Of a stretch of DNA of 64,000 nucleotides, positions 16,276-24,789 are shown in pieces. Source of the stretch: Arthrobacter gallicola (GTDB lineage Bacteria; Actinomycetota; Actinomycetes; Actinomycetales; Micrococcaceae); contig NZ_JACSQD010000004.1 of assembly GCF_014836775.1 (NCBI RefSeq), positions 294,748 through 358,747 of the forward strand. Reading direction: 5' to 3'. Each line of letters begins with the position of its first letter. The first letter of the stretch is position 1. Position numbers and translations under genes: made by a program. The notes below the pieces were generated by a model, which was not told where the DNA came from, searched no databases, and saw only the letters and a list, made by a program, of their open reading frames with translations.

Positions 16276-17418
16276 TTAAGCGGACGGCTTCTCCAGCGCA
16301 CCCGTGGCGGTGACCACCGCAATCCCGGTTTCGGGATCTTCTGCGGCACCGTCGAGGTCCGTTGCCCCGCCAATCACCGCCCCCGAGTCCACAACCACGT
16401 TCCTCAGCCGTGCACCGCTGCTGACCCGCACCCCGTCGAGCAGGACGCAGCCGTGCACCTGTGCTCCGGCCTCGATATTGCAGTCCGGTCCAACCACGCT
16501 TCGGGTAAGGACCCCGTCAACCCGGGAACCAGGGGCCAGCAGGCTGGTCTCCACCCGGGCTGCCGCTCCCACGAAGGCCGGGAGCCGGCGCGGAGTCGCC
16601 GAGAGAATGGGCCACGCCGGATCATCGAACACCATTCCATGCCCGTCCAGCAGATCCATGTGGGCCTGGTGATAACTGTGCGGTGTGCCCATGTCCCGCC
16701 AGTAACCCTCCAGCCGGTGCTCCACCACCTTTTCCTTCTCGACAAGGTACGGCAGCAGCTGGTCACCGTAATCCTCCAGCTGCCCATCCCGCTCCACGAG
16801 TTCATCCAGACTCTGGAGCAGGGCCGCGGCGTCGTACAGGAAGATCTCCGCAGCGATAAGGTCCGTCTTGGGCTTCTCCGGTTTGTAGTCAAAGCCGGTA
16901 ACAATTCCGTCCCGCACCTGGACCACGCCGTGGTCCGATGGGTTGTTGCCGATCCGGTAGGTCACCACGGTCAGCGCGGCCGCAGATTCGAGGTGTGTGG
17001 CGATGACATCGCGGTAGTCCAGCCGGTACAGGTGGTCCGCGCTGAGCACCAGGACCAGGTCCGGATCGTATTCGCGGATGTAGTCCGCCTGCCGGTACAG
17101 GGCGTCGGCGTTGCCCTGGGCAAAACCCTCGCCGTCGGAGCCCTGATAGGGCGGCAGGACCCGCAGCCCTCCGTTCGTCCGGTCCAGGTCCCAGGGACGC
17201 CCACTGACGAGGTGGTCATTCAGCGACTTGGGTTCATACTGTTCAACAATCCACACATCGCTGAGCCCGGAGTTGTGCAGGTTGGAAAGCGGCACATCGA
17301 TGAGCCGGTATGACCCGCCCACTGGCATAGCCGGCTTCGCACGGGTGTCGGTCAGGCTGCCGAGCCTCCCGCCGGCGCCGCCGGCAAGAATGATGGTCAG
17401 TATCTTCGGCTGGCGCAT
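16276..17418 (-). CDS. glgC: glucose-1-phosphate adenylyltransferase-like nucleotidyltransferase
   Basis: 380 residues. GlgC makes ADP-glucose from ATP and glucose 1-phosphate for glycogen. The N-terminal nucleotide loop reads LAGGAGGRLGSLTDTRAKPA, followed by GGSYRLIDVPLSNLHNSG, then FAQGNADALYRQ and VLSADHLYRLDY. All fit GlgC, although the usual GGEGKRL is GGAGGRL and the protein is shorter than the 400-430 residues common in the family. The C-terminal part has the left-handed beta-helix hexapeptide pattern. The ATG follows the MarR stop directly. A paralogue with another sugar nucleotide cannot be excluded. Confidence 0.75.
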   Translation of the reverse strand: MRQPKILTIILAGGAGGRLGSLTDTRAKPAMPVGGSYRLIDVPLSNLHNSGLSDVWIVEQYEPKSLNDHLVSGRPWDLDRTNGGLRVLPPYQGSDGEGFAQGNADALYRQADYIREYDPDLVLVLSADHLYRLDYRDVIATHLESAAALTVVTYRIGNNPSDHGVVQVRDGIVTGFDYKPEKPKTDLIAAEIFLYDAAALLQSLDELVERDGQLEDYGDQLLPYLVEKEKVVEHRLEGYWRDMGTPHSYHQAHMDLLDGHGMVFDDPAWPILSATPRRLPAFVGAAARVETSLLAPGSRVDGVLTRSVVGPDCNIEAGAQVHGCVLLDGVRVSSGARLRNVVVDSGAVIGGATDLDGAAEDPETGIAVVTATGALEKPSA

Positions 17419-17925
17419 TCATGCTCCTTCGGTTGAACTGCACGGGCGGGCTGCGGCCGGATCAAGCAGGGTCAGAATCTTGTTGCCGATCCGGGCCAGG
17501 TCGGCCACATCACGGTCATCCAGGGCATCGAAAACGGCATGGCGGACAGATTCCACGTGCCCCGGCACCAGCTCGATGAGTGCAGCCATCCCCTCATCGG
17601 TGATGGCCGCCGTCGTTACCCTGGCGTCCTTAGGTGACGGGAACCGGCGCATCCACCCCCGCTGCTCGAGCTTCTTGACCACATGGGACAGCCGGGACAG
17701 GGACGCATTGGAACGCAGTGCCAGCTCGCTCATCGCCAGCTGCTTCTCCGGAGACTCCGAGGTCATCGCCAGCACGTGGTAGTCAAAAAGTGTAATCCGG
17801 GCCCGCTTGAAGAGATCGGCATCCAGGGTGCCCGGCAGCCGGGTGGCGACGGCGTAGAGCGCCAACCAGGCCTGCCGTTCCTCAGGAGAGAGCCAGCGGA
17901 CGGGGGCGGACTGCAGTTCGGTCAT
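17419..17925 (-). CDS. MarR-family transcriptional regulator
   Basis: 168 residues. The winged helix covers about residues 45-125: LAMSELALRSNASLSRLSHV is the recognition helix and GWMRRFPSPKDARVTTAAITDEG the wing. The ligand is unknown. Its TGA directly adjoins the ATG of the glgC-like gene, so the two share a transcript. It may regulate itself and its neighbour. Confidence 0.88.
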   Translation of the reverse strand: MTELQSAPVRWLSPEERQAWLALYAVATRLPGTLDADLFKRARITLFDYHVLAMTSESPEKQLAMSELALRSNASLSRLSHVVKKLEQRGWMRRFPSPKDARVTTAAITDEGMAALIELVPGHVESVRHAVFDALDDRDVADLARIGNKILTLLDPAAARPCSSTEGA

Positions 17926-17977
17926 GCGCGCAATTCTCTCACGGCACTTGAGCCTTCAAGGATCCCGAACCCGCAAC

Positions 17978-18004
17978 AGGCACCGGCCCCGGGGGCCGGT
18001 GCCT
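17978..18004 (-). terminator. hairpin after the ProP-like transporter gene
   Basis: AGGCACCGGCCCC (17978-17990) and GGGGCCGGTGCCT (17992-18004) form a strong GC palindrome about 70 bases beyond the transporter stop and 50 bases before the MarR start. Confidence 0.65.
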
Positions 18005-18076
18005 GCTGTAGATCAGAGGCGGGTGCCGGCCGTGCACCCGTCCAGCGGCCGGGCAAGCAACCGGCCGGGCGACGTT

Positions 18077-19720
18077 CTAGCGGACGCTCTCCGGCTCACC
18101 CTTCGCCTGAGCCGGATCGGCTTCGGAGGCCCCGGGATCCGGAACGGTGTTGAACGGGAGGGAGTCGACGTCGAGCAGCGGGTTCTCGTCCTGCGTCGCG
18201 ACAAGCTCACGGGCTTCAGCTTCCGTGGCCACACTTGGCATAGAGCCGGGCATGGGCCGGTTGGCGGATTCCTTCATGATTCCGATGGCAATGGCCCCGG
18301 CAACCGACGTCACCATCAGGTAGTAGGCGGGCATCATGTCATCACCGGTGAGGGTGATCAGGCCCTGCATGATCAGCGGAGCCGTGCCGCCGAAAATCGC
18401 AACGGCAAAGTTGTAGGCAATGCCCATGGCTCCGTAGCGGCTGGCCGTCGGGAAGAGCGCCGGCAGGGAGGACGCCAGGTTGGCCACGTAGAACGTGACC
18501 GGAATGGCCAGCAGCGCCAGGCCCAGCAGCGTGGACCAGATGGGACCCATGCCAATGAGCAGGAAGGAGGGCACGGCCAGGACAATCGTGGAACCGGCAC
18601 CCATCCACAGGACCGGACGGCGTCCGATGCGGTCCGAAAGCATGCCTGTCAGCGGGATACACAGCGCCATGGCCACCAGTACGGGAATGGTCAGCAGAGT
18701 TCCGTGAACCGGGTCGTATCCCTTGGAATCCGTGAGGTAGGACGGCATGTACGACGTCAGTGCGTAGCCAACCGTGTTGGCAGCGGCAACCAGGACCATG
18801 GCCAGCACGATCGGGCGCCAGTAGGTGCGGAAAATCCCAAAGGTACCCTGGGCGACGGAGTCTTTGTCCGCTGCTTCGCCGGACGCCGCGGCAGCGTTCT
18901 CCTCCTGGGCATCCAGGGTTGCCTGGAAGGCCGGGGATTCCTCAATCTTCAGCCGGAAGTAAATGGCAATGGCGCCCAGAGGGCCGGCAATCAGGAACGG
19001 AATGCGCCAGCCCCAGTCCAGCATGGTCTCTTCGCTCAGCGTCATCTGCAGGATGGAGACCGTCAGGGCGCCGAGGGCGAAGCCCATGTAGCTGCCAAGG
19101 TCCAGGATGCTGGCCAGGAAGCCGCGGCGCTTATCCGGCGCATACTCGGAGACGAAGGTGGTGGCACCGGCATACTCGCCGCCGGTGGAGAACCCCTGAA
19201 TGAGCTTCATCAGGACGAGCAGCACCGGAGCCGCCATGCCGATCTGCGCGTAGCCGGGCAGCAGGCCGATGACGAAAGTAGAGGCAGCCATCATGATCAG
19301 CGTGGTGGCAAGCGTTTTCTGGCGGCCGATGCGGTCACCGATCCGCCCGAAGATCACTCCGCCGAGCGGGCGGGCGATGAACGTGACAGCGAAGACACCC
19401 AGGCTGAAGAGCAGCTGCGCGGCAGGATCAGCGTCGGACAGAAACACGGCACCCATGGTGACGGCGAGGTAGCCGTAGACCCCGATATCGAACCATTCCA
19501 TGGTGTTGCCGACGACGGTTCCGCTGACGGCTTTCTTCATCATGGAGTGGTCGACGACGTTTACGTCTTCCACTTCGAGGCGGCGCTTCCGCAGCGGATT
19601 GCGCAGGGGCTTGCGCTGCATCCTGGGCCCGCCGGGACCGGGCGGGGCTGCACTGTGGTCAGGTGCTTCTTGCTGCATTTGGGCCTTTTCTCTAGAGGTC
19701 ATCTGCTCGGGACAAAGCAT
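18077..19720 (-). CDS. MFS metabolite:proton symporter, ProP-like (MHS family)
   Basis: 547 residues with about 12 membrane helices. The first helix region MMKKAVSGTVVGNTMEWFD, the loop GRIGDRIGRQKTL between helices 2 and 3, and QGFSTGGEYAGA are hallmarks of the ProP/KgtP/ShiA branch, which imports osmolytes or organic acids with protons. The N-terminal tail is long (about 60 residues) and basic (RKPLRNPLRKRRLEVED). A C-terminal tail of about 60 residues follows the last helix but is not an obvious coiled coil, unlike E. coli ProP. ATG 19720 has GGGGAG four bases upstream. Two sets of repeats lie in its upstream region. The substrate cannot be told from sequence. Confidence 0.85.
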   Translation of the reverse strand: MLCPEQMTSREKAQMQQEAPDHSAAPPGPGGPRMQRKPLRNPLRKRRLEVEDVNVVDHSMMKKAVSGTVVGNTMEWFDIGVYGYLAVTMGAVFLSDADPAAQLLFSLGVFAVTFIARPLGGVIFGRIGDRIGRQKTLATTLIMMAASTFVIGLLPGYAQIGMAAPVLLVLMKLIQGFSTGGEYAGATTFVSEYAPDKRRGFLASILDLGSYMGFALGALTVSILQMTLSEETMLDWGWRIPFLIAGPLGAIAIYFRLKIEESPAFQATLDAQEENAAAASGEAADKDSVAQGTFGIFRTYWRPIVLAMVLVAAANTVGYALTSYMPSYLTDSKGYDPVHGTLLTIPVLVAMALCIPLTGMLSDRIGRRPVLWMGAGSTIVLAVPSFLLIGMGPIWSTLLGLALLAIPVTFYVANLASSLPALFPTASRYGAMGIAYNFAVAIFGGTAPLIMQGLITLTGDDMMPAYYLMVTSVAGAIAIGIMKESANRPMPGSMPSVATEAEARELVATQDENPLLDVDSLPFNTVPDPGASEADPAQAKGEPESVR

Positions 19721-19756
19721 CCATCTCCCCGGGACAGGCCAGGGAGACCATCGATA

Positions 19757-19868
19757 TTAGGAAATTTCGGATCAAATGCCGAATCCTAAGGGTGCTTATG
19801 ACGCTAATTGTGAATTGCGTCCTGCTGTCATTCGCTGTGAATCAGGAGAAATGTGACTCGTTGTGAAT
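19757..19868. promoter_or_regulatory. operator-like inverted repeat and three TGTGAAT repeats
   Basis: TTAGGA (19757-19762) plus TTCGG (19766-19770) mirror CCGAA (19779-19783) plus TCCTAA (19784-19789), 37-69 bases before the transporter start. Farther upstream TGTGAAT occurs at 19809, 19836 and 19862, spaced 27 and 26 bases, and the outer two extend to TTGTGAATTG. Spacing near multiples of the helical turn suggests a regulator array for the symporter. Confidence 0.4.
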
Positions 19869-19917
19869 TGAGCCACGCGTGGCCGGTTTTCAGGTTTTCG
19901 GCAGCCTCCGAAGCCGC

Positions 19918-20697
19918 TCAGTCCGCCGGGCGGAGACTGACGGGGGACGGATACCGGGCACTCAGGTTGTCCCCTGAGGACACCCCCCTCAGGCGGCGGC
20001 CGACCCAGGGTCCGAGGTATTCGCGGGCCCACCGTGCGTCGTGCTTTAACCGCTGGATCCGGTCCATGGCCGGCAGGGAGTCGAGTTCCGGGACATCGAG
20101 CGCATCGGTCGCCCGGAGCACCTCCAGGACTTTTTTGGCCGTGAGGATGTGGCCGGCGGGAGACATGTGCAGACGGTCCGTGTCCCAGTACCGTTCGTCC
20201 TGAAGCACCTTCATCCGCCAGTAATCGACCAGGACCGCTCCGTGCGCATCCGCAGCCTCCCGCACCAGCTCGTTGTACAGTGCGGTGCGTCCCCGGGTCC
20301 TGCCGAAAATTGGAGACTGGCCCGAGTCGAACCCGGTAAACACCAGAACGGCGGCGCCCCCGGACCGCAGCCGGCCAATAGCGCCGTCGTACGCCTGGAC
20401 GATCGCATCGATGTCCACCTTCGGCCGAAGGATGTCATTTCCTCCGGCGTAGAGGGTCACCAGCGTGGGTTTCAGGGCCAGTGCCGGTTCGATCTGCTCG
20501 TCGATGACCTGGCGCAGCTTTTTGCCCCGGATAGCCAGGTTCGCGTATTCCCAGGAGGGATCCGCCAGGCTGAGCTGCTCCGCCACCCGGTCCGCCCAGC
20601 CCCGCACACCGTTGGGCCGGGACGGGTCCCAGTCCCCCACACCTTCGGTAAAGGAATCGCCAAGTGCCACGTATCGCTGCGTCAGAGTCACCCCCAC
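19918..20697 (-). CDS. SGNH/GDSL-type esterase or lipase
   Basis: 259 residues. Block I is YVALGDSFTEGVG with the catalytic serine, block II supplies the glycine in NLAIRGKKL, block III reads YAGGNDIL with the asparagine, and block V DRLHMSPAGH carries the aspartate and histidine. All four invariant positions are present. No signal peptide, so a cytoplasmic hydrolase acting on a small ester or acyl group is likely; the substrate is unknown. It diverges from the lipid kinase gene. Confidence 0.88.
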   Translation of the reverse strand: MGVTLTQRYVALGDSFTEGVGDWDPSRPNGVRGWADRVAEQLSLADPSWEYANLAIRGKKLRQVIDEQIEPALALKPTLVTLYAGGNDILRPKVDIDAIVQAYDGAIGRLRSGGAAVLVFTGFDSGQSPIFGRTRGRTALYNELVREAADAHGAVLVDYWRMKVLQDERYWDTDRLHMSPAGHILTAKKVLEVLRATDALDVPELDSLPAMDRIQRLKHDARWAREYLGPWVGRRLRGVSSGDNLSARYPSPVSLRPAD

Positions 20698-20791
20698 AGC
20701 CTACAAGTTGCCTGAGCAAACCAAGATGTCCGTTGCCCGGGGCAGTCTAGACTCAGATCCGGAACACTCCCATCCATCGAAGGGCAGCACC

Positions 20792-21781
20792 ATGTCCAGC
20801 CAGCCACAAGCCCAGGACCTCGCAGCAGAGACTGATCCCGTCTCCCGGCGGGCCGCCGTCGTTATTAATCCGACCAAGAAAACCGATGTGGACATCCGCG
20901 CGCTGGTGGACGAGGCCTGCAGCGATGAGGGCTGGGCCGCGCCGCTGTGGCTGGAAACCCAAGTGGACGATCCCGGCCAGGGCATGGCGCGGCAGGCGCT
21001 CGAGGAAGGGGTCGACGTCGTCATCGCGGCCGGTGGCGACGGCACGGTGCGGTGCGTGGCCGCTGAACTCTCCGGCACTGATACGCCGCTGGGCCTGCTG
21101 CCCCTCGGCACCGGCAACCTGCTGGCACGCAACCTTGACGTTCCGGTTGATGATCCCGCCGGAGCCATCCGGACCGCCCTCACCGGCACCGAGCGCCGTA
21201 TAGACGTGGTCCACGTCAAGGTGGATGAGGCCGTGGACAGCGACATTTTCCTGGTCATGGCCGGACTGGGCTATGACGCAGTGATGATGGGCGACACCAA
21301 CACCGCGTTGAAAGACAGGGTGGGATGGCTGGCCTACGTGGACGCAGGCATTCGGAACCTCCCCGGAAAACCTGTCCGGACCATGATTTCGATCGACGGC
21401 GGCACCCCGATCCAGCGCCGTCTGCGCAGCGTGATGGGCGGAAACTGCGGCAAGATTGTCGGCGGACTCGAGGTCTTCCCCGGCGCGAGGATCGACGACG
21501 GCCTGCTGGACATTATGACCATGGCTCCCAAGGGAGGCCTGGGCTGGCTGAACGTGGTGGCCGGGCTGCTGCGCCGTGGAAAGGGCCGCGGCACCGCAGT
21601 GGAGTACTTCCAGTGCAGGAGCGCCGAAATCTGGGCGGATGTCCCGCAGGACTTCGAGATGGACGGCGACCATTTGGGCACGGCGTCCCGTATCTCCATG
21701 CGGGTGGATCCGCAGGCGCTGCGGATCCGGATGCCGTACGGCAAAAAGGACCCTGCAATCCTGACCAACCCGGAGCCCTAG
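20792..21781 (+). CDS. diacylglycerol kinase-family lipid kinase
   Basis: 329 residues. The nucleotide-binding signature AAGGDGTVRCVA (about residue 75) and the downstream LPLGTGNLLARNLDVP are the classic DAGK/YegS/LcbK motifs; the C-terminal beta-sandwich region includes DGDHLGTA. The family phosphorylates diacylglycerol or a related lipid at the membrane surface. The ATG (20792) has AAGGG about eight bases upstream; the longer open frame from 20465 overlaps the opposite-strand hydrolase and is rejected. Confidence 0.9.
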   Translation: MSSQPQAQDLAAETDPVSRRAAVVINPTKKTDVDIRALVDEACSDEGWAAPLWLETQVDDPGQGMARQALEEGVDVVIAAGGDGTVRCVAAELSGTDTPLGLLPLGTGNLLARNLDVPVDDPAGAIRTALTGTERRIDVVHVKVDEAVDSDIFLVMAGLGYDAVMMGDTNTALKDRVGWLAYVDAGIRNLPGKPVRTMISIDGGTPIQRRLRSVMGGNCGKIVGGLEVFPGARIDDGLLDIMTMAPKGGLGWLNVVAGLLRRGKGRGTAVEYFQCRSAEIWADVPQDFEMDGDHLGTASRISMRVDPQALRIRMPYGKKDPAILTNPEP

Positions 21782-21799
21782 CTGTCCCGGTACACCTGA

Positions 21800-21827
21800 C
21801 GCGGGGTGCACGTGGGCGCACCCCGCG
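21800..21827. terminator. bidirectional hairpin between convergent genes
   Basis: CGCGGGGTGC (21800-21809) pairs with GCACCCCGCG (21818-21827) around an eight-base loop, between the lipid kinase stop and the M23 peptidase stop. Confidence 0.7.
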
Positions 21828-21846
21828 GGCGTTGGCTCTTCGCAGG

Positions 21847-22770
21847 TTAGGCCTGGAGCCACTCCATCGGGTCGACGTACTCGCCGTTGATGATCACCTC
21901 AAAGTGCAGGTGCGGTCCGGTTGAGTTCCCGGTGCTGCCGACAGATCCGATGACCTGGGCGCCGTCAACCCACTGTCCGGGCTCGACCCAGATCTCGTGG
22001 AGGTGGTTGTAGGTGGACTTGGTGCCGTCGCCGTGGTCCACGACGATGCGCAGTCCGCCGCCGCCGTTGGTATGCCAGCCGGCCTCCGTGACGGTCCCGC
22101 CCTTGGTGGCCAGGACATGCGTCCCGGTGGTTCCGCGGAAGTCCGTTCCGGTGTGCCATTCCATGCCGCTGCCGGTCATCGGATTAATCCGCCAGCCGAA
22201 GGGCGAGGTGACGTAGACGTTTTCCACGGGGGTTACCGGTCCAGCCTCCGCGGCGGGTGCGGTGGACCCAACGCCGTCCACGGCAGCCGGATCGGCAGGT
22301 GGTTCTGCGGGCGCCTCTGCGGGCGCTTCAAAAACCGCTGGCTCGGCAGGAGCTGGTTCTTCTGCCGGAAGGTCCTGGGCCAGGGACGCCGCGAGGGGCT
22401 GGGTGTCCAGCACCTGACGGTCGGCCAGGGTCAGGGGGGCTGCTTCTGCGACACCAAAGACCATCCCGGTCAGGGCCAGCGAGGCACCCGCGCCGAGGGC
22501 GGCTGTTTTCTGGGCGGGTGTTCCCAGTGCCGAGGCGCGGCGCCGCAGTTCCTCCACCTGACGGGAGAAGTCAGTTCCGCGGCGGTCCCATCGGGGACGG
22601 GCATGCTTCCCCCTTGCCCGGTCCTTCGCTTCATTGTGGGCTGGTGTTCCAGCCGTGTTGTTGGCGGTGTTGGTGTGCTCATCTGCCCGATACCGGGCCG
22701 CGGTGTCAATCATGTACCGGCGGACAGAGTCAGCGAGGTTCCTGACGGTCTCGTTGACGTTTACGGTCAT
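21847..22770 (-). CDS. M23-family (LytM-type) peptidoglycan endopeptidase
   Basis: 307 residues. The C-terminal domain (about 195-305) is a lysostaphin/LytM fold with zinc motifs WHTGTDFRGTTGT (HxxxD) and GPHLHFEV (HxH). A hydrophobic stretch at about 88-110 (ALGAGASLALTGMVFGVAEAA) is a late signal or anchor after a charged N-terminal region of 85 residues. A Pro/Ala/Glu-rich linker (about 120-185) connects it to the catalytic domain, consistent with a cell-wall location. It cuts cross-bridges or serves as an activator during wall growth; NlpD-like regulatory loss of catalysis is unlikely as the ligands are present. Confidence 0.9.
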   Translation of the reverse strand: MTVNVNETVRNLADSVRRYMIDTAARYRADEHTNTANNTAGTPAHNEAKDRARGKHARPRWDRRGTDFSRQVEELRRRASALGTPAQKTAALGAGASLALTGMVFGVAEAAPLTLADRQVLDTQPLAASLAQDLPAEEPAPAEPAVFEAPAEAPAEPPADPAAVDGVGSTAPAAEAGPVTPVENVYVTSPFGWRINPMTGSGMEWHTGTDFRGTTGTHVLATKGGTVTEAGWHTNGGGGLRIVVDHGDGTKSTYNHLHEIWVEPGQWVDGAQVIGSVGSTGNSTGPHLHFEVIINGEYVDPMEWLQA

Positions 22771-22913
22771 TCATCACTCCACTGAATAGACAACAGTTCG
22801 GTCGGTACTGCTTTGCCTCTGGAGGGTGCGTGGAATCAGATAATTCCAAGTGATACTTCAAGGCTAGGCGACGCCGTGTTGACATTGGAACGGTTTGTGT
22901 GCAAGCCAATAGG

Positions 22914-22957
22914 GTGGTGTGGGTGGGAAAACACCGTGGTGTGGGTGGGGAAACACA
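22914..22957. repeat. two tandem 22-base repeats
   Basis: The unit GTGGTGTGGGTGGGAAAACA (first 20 of 22 bases) occurs at 22914-22935 and again at 22936-22957 with two substitutions. It lies in the 217-base gap between the M23 gene start and the hydrolase remnant; the rest of that gap shows nothing definite. Confidence 0.75.
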
Positions 22958-22987
22958 GCTCCCCGCCCGCGCACCTGGGAGTCGCTC

Positions 22988-23561
22988 CTACTGCGCCCCC
23001 AGATGTTCCAGGGCGTTGCTGCTGAATTGTTCGTGGTGCTGGAACGCGGTCCATGATCCGTTCGCGGAGACGTCCCAGGTAGGCCTTGGCCGCGGTTTTG
23101 CCTTCAGCGTCGCGGTTGAAGAACAGGAACTCCTTGGCGTCGGTTCGGGCCAGTGCACCGCGGACCATGTCCGAGTACACATAGGCCGGGCCTGTGCTCC
23201 TGTTAATACCGTGGCCACCAGCGGGGCCGGTTCCGGCCAGCACCAGACGCCGCACCAAGCCTGGCCGATCCAGCGCAATCTACTGTGCGATGAAGCCGCC
23301 CATGGAAAATCCTGCGAGATCCACGCTCGTGAAACCTCTCGCCTCAATGAACCCGACGGCGGCGTCTGCCATAGCCTTGATCGTCCCTCGGACGCTTCCA
23401 GTAGAAGCTCCAACGCCGGGCAGATCCACGGCGACGACATGGTGTTTCCCGACCAGAGCGTCGATGACCCGTGGATCCCATTCGTCCAGGGTTGCCCCCA
23501 AATGGGCCAGCATCAGCACAGGCGGGCCAACGGGTGATCCCAATTCGCGGTAAGCCAGCAT
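22988..23561 (-). pseudogene. alpha/beta hydrolase remnant (stop codon, internal deletion)
   Basis: Reading leftward from 23561, the protein MLAYRELGSPVGPPVLMLAH... reaches the nucleophile elbow AGFSMGGFIAQ and then hits an in-frame TAG at about 23280-23282. The same frame continues as IALDRPGLVRRLVLAGTGP to RERIMDR (about 23050). There it joins, in another frame, the normal C-terminal end of such hydrolases (FQHHEQFSSNALEHLGAQ, stop at 22988). Thus about 90 residues carrying the catalytic Asp/His region appear deleted. A probable one-base loss near 23562-23570 also separates the usual N-terminal LRVESGG from the rest. The intact family is a haloperoxidase-like hydrolase of about 290 residues. 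Confidence 0.82.
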
Positions 23562-23630
23562 CTCCCTCCCGACTCAACACGCAAGGTCGGTGCTTCGCTC
23601 CAGGTCGAGGCCAATGGCTGGCTGCGGCTG

Positions 23631-24662
23631 TTAGACATCAGGGTTTCCGCCCGCCGTGACATCGCCGGGGTTCACGCTGACCAGTACCTTGCCACGTGCA
23701 CCGTGTGACAGGAGCGATTCGAAAGCCTGCGGGATTTGGTCGAAAGGCAGAACCCGGTCCACGACCGGCCGGATAACGCCGCCGTCGACAAGCCCCGCGA
23801 TCTTGCGCAGGTGCTCGCCGTTGGGCCGGATGAACAGGAAACGGTAGGTGACGCCGAGCCGGCGGGCCCGCCGGCGGGTGGCGGCACTCAAACCCCGGAT
23901 GACCAGCTTCACCAGCGGGTTGACTCCGGCCTGGGTTGCGAAGGCGGGATCCGGAGGCCCGGTAATGCCAATGACGGTACCTCCAGGGCGGACAACGCCG
24001 AGCGACCGCTTCAAGGTTTCGCCGCCCTGCGTATCCAGCACGAGGTCAATGTTCGACAGCTTCTCAGTGAAGTCTTCGGTGCGGTAGTCGATCACGATGT
24101 CTGCACCAAGTTCCCGCACGAACTCTGCGTTGGCGCTGCTGACGGTGGTGGCAACAACAGCTCCCAGATGCTTTGCCAGCTGGATCGCCACCGATCCGAC
24201 CCCGCCGGAGCCTCCGTGGATAAGAACGCGCTGCCCGGACTGCAGCCTGCCCATCTCTACCAGGCCTTGCCAAGCCGTCAGAGCGGCCACCGGCAGTGCT
24301 GCTGCTTCCAACACGCCCGTGGATTCCGGAATCAGGGCCAGATCGTCCTCCTGTATGGCGACGAATTCCGCAAAGGCTCCCATGCGGGCCTGATCCGGAT
24401 AGGCGAATACCTGCATGCCGGGTGTGAATTTGGAGGCTTTCGAGCCAAGAGCCACGACTTCCCCGGCAAACTCGCTGCCTATGACCATGGGCAGCTTGAA
24501 CGGGAAGATCTGTTTAAACTCACCTGAGCGGAGCCGCTCATCACCGTGGTTAACGCCCGCGGCGTGCATCCGGACCAGGGCCTCGTGGTCCCCCAGCACT
24601 GGTTCAGGCATGCTCACCTGGGTGATGGGTGCGCCGTATTTCTGGAGGACAAACGCCTTCAT
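23631..24662 (-). CDS. NADP-dependent quinone-oxidoreductase-type dehydrogenase
   Basis: 343 residues, zinc-free MDR superfamily. The N-terminal GroES-like part (MKAFVLQKYGAPITQ, HAAGVNHGDERLRSG) is followed by the Rossmann motif IHGGSGGVGSVAIQLAKHLGA and the family segment DIVIDYRTEDF. It probably reduces a quinone or enone with NADPH. ATG 24660-24662 has AGGAGC nearby; the frame extends to 24824 but that overlaps the HxlR promoter. It diverges from the HxlR gene across an inverted repeat, so redox control by HxlR is likely. Confidence 0.88.
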   Translation of the reverse strand: MKAFVLQKYGAPITQVSMPEPVLGDHEALVRMHAAGVNHGDERLRSGEFKQIFPFKLPMVIGSEFAGEVVALGSKASKFTPGMQVFAYPDQARMGAFAEFVAIQEDDLALIPESTGVLEAAALPVAALTAWQGLVEMGRLQSGQRVLIHGGSGGVGSVAIQLAKHLGAVVATTVSSANAEFVRELGADIVIDYRTEDFTEKLSNIDLVLDTQGGETLKRSLGVVRPGGTVIGITGPPDPAFATQAGVNPLVKLVIRGLSAATRRRARRLGVTYRFLFIRPNGEHLRKIAGLVDGGVIRPVVDRVLPFDQIPQAFESLLSHGARGKVLVSVNPGDVTAGGNPDV

Positions 24663-24720
24663 TCCTGCTCCTGTCATTCCGCGGACCTGGATGATTCTGA
24701 TCGGCGGCCTCATTGGTGGT

Positions 24721-24769
24721 TGCATTGTGTTACCGGTCTGACCGTATAGAATCCCAGTAACGGAATGCA
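24721..24769. promoter_or_regulatory. candidate HxlR operator in a divergent promoter
   Basis: TGCATTGTGTTAC (24721-24733) and GTAACGGAATGCA (24757-24769) form an inverted repeat with 11 of 13 positions matching, lying between the divergent oxidoreductase and HxlR genes. A TATAGA box sits in the centre (24745-24750). Confidence 0.5.
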
Positions 24770-24789
24770 ACCACTTAGAAGGAGGCCGG

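Noticed and set aside
17924..19789. A 621-codon open frame opposite the ProP-type symporter
   Set aside because: Composition is Gly/Arg/Gln/His-rich with no domain, and it mirrors a clear membrane protein on the other strand; a GC-rich shadow frame.
22879..22911. TTGACA as a rightward promoter
   Set aside because: No acceptable -10 box at 16-19 bases and no gene in that direction except antisense to the hydrolase remnant.
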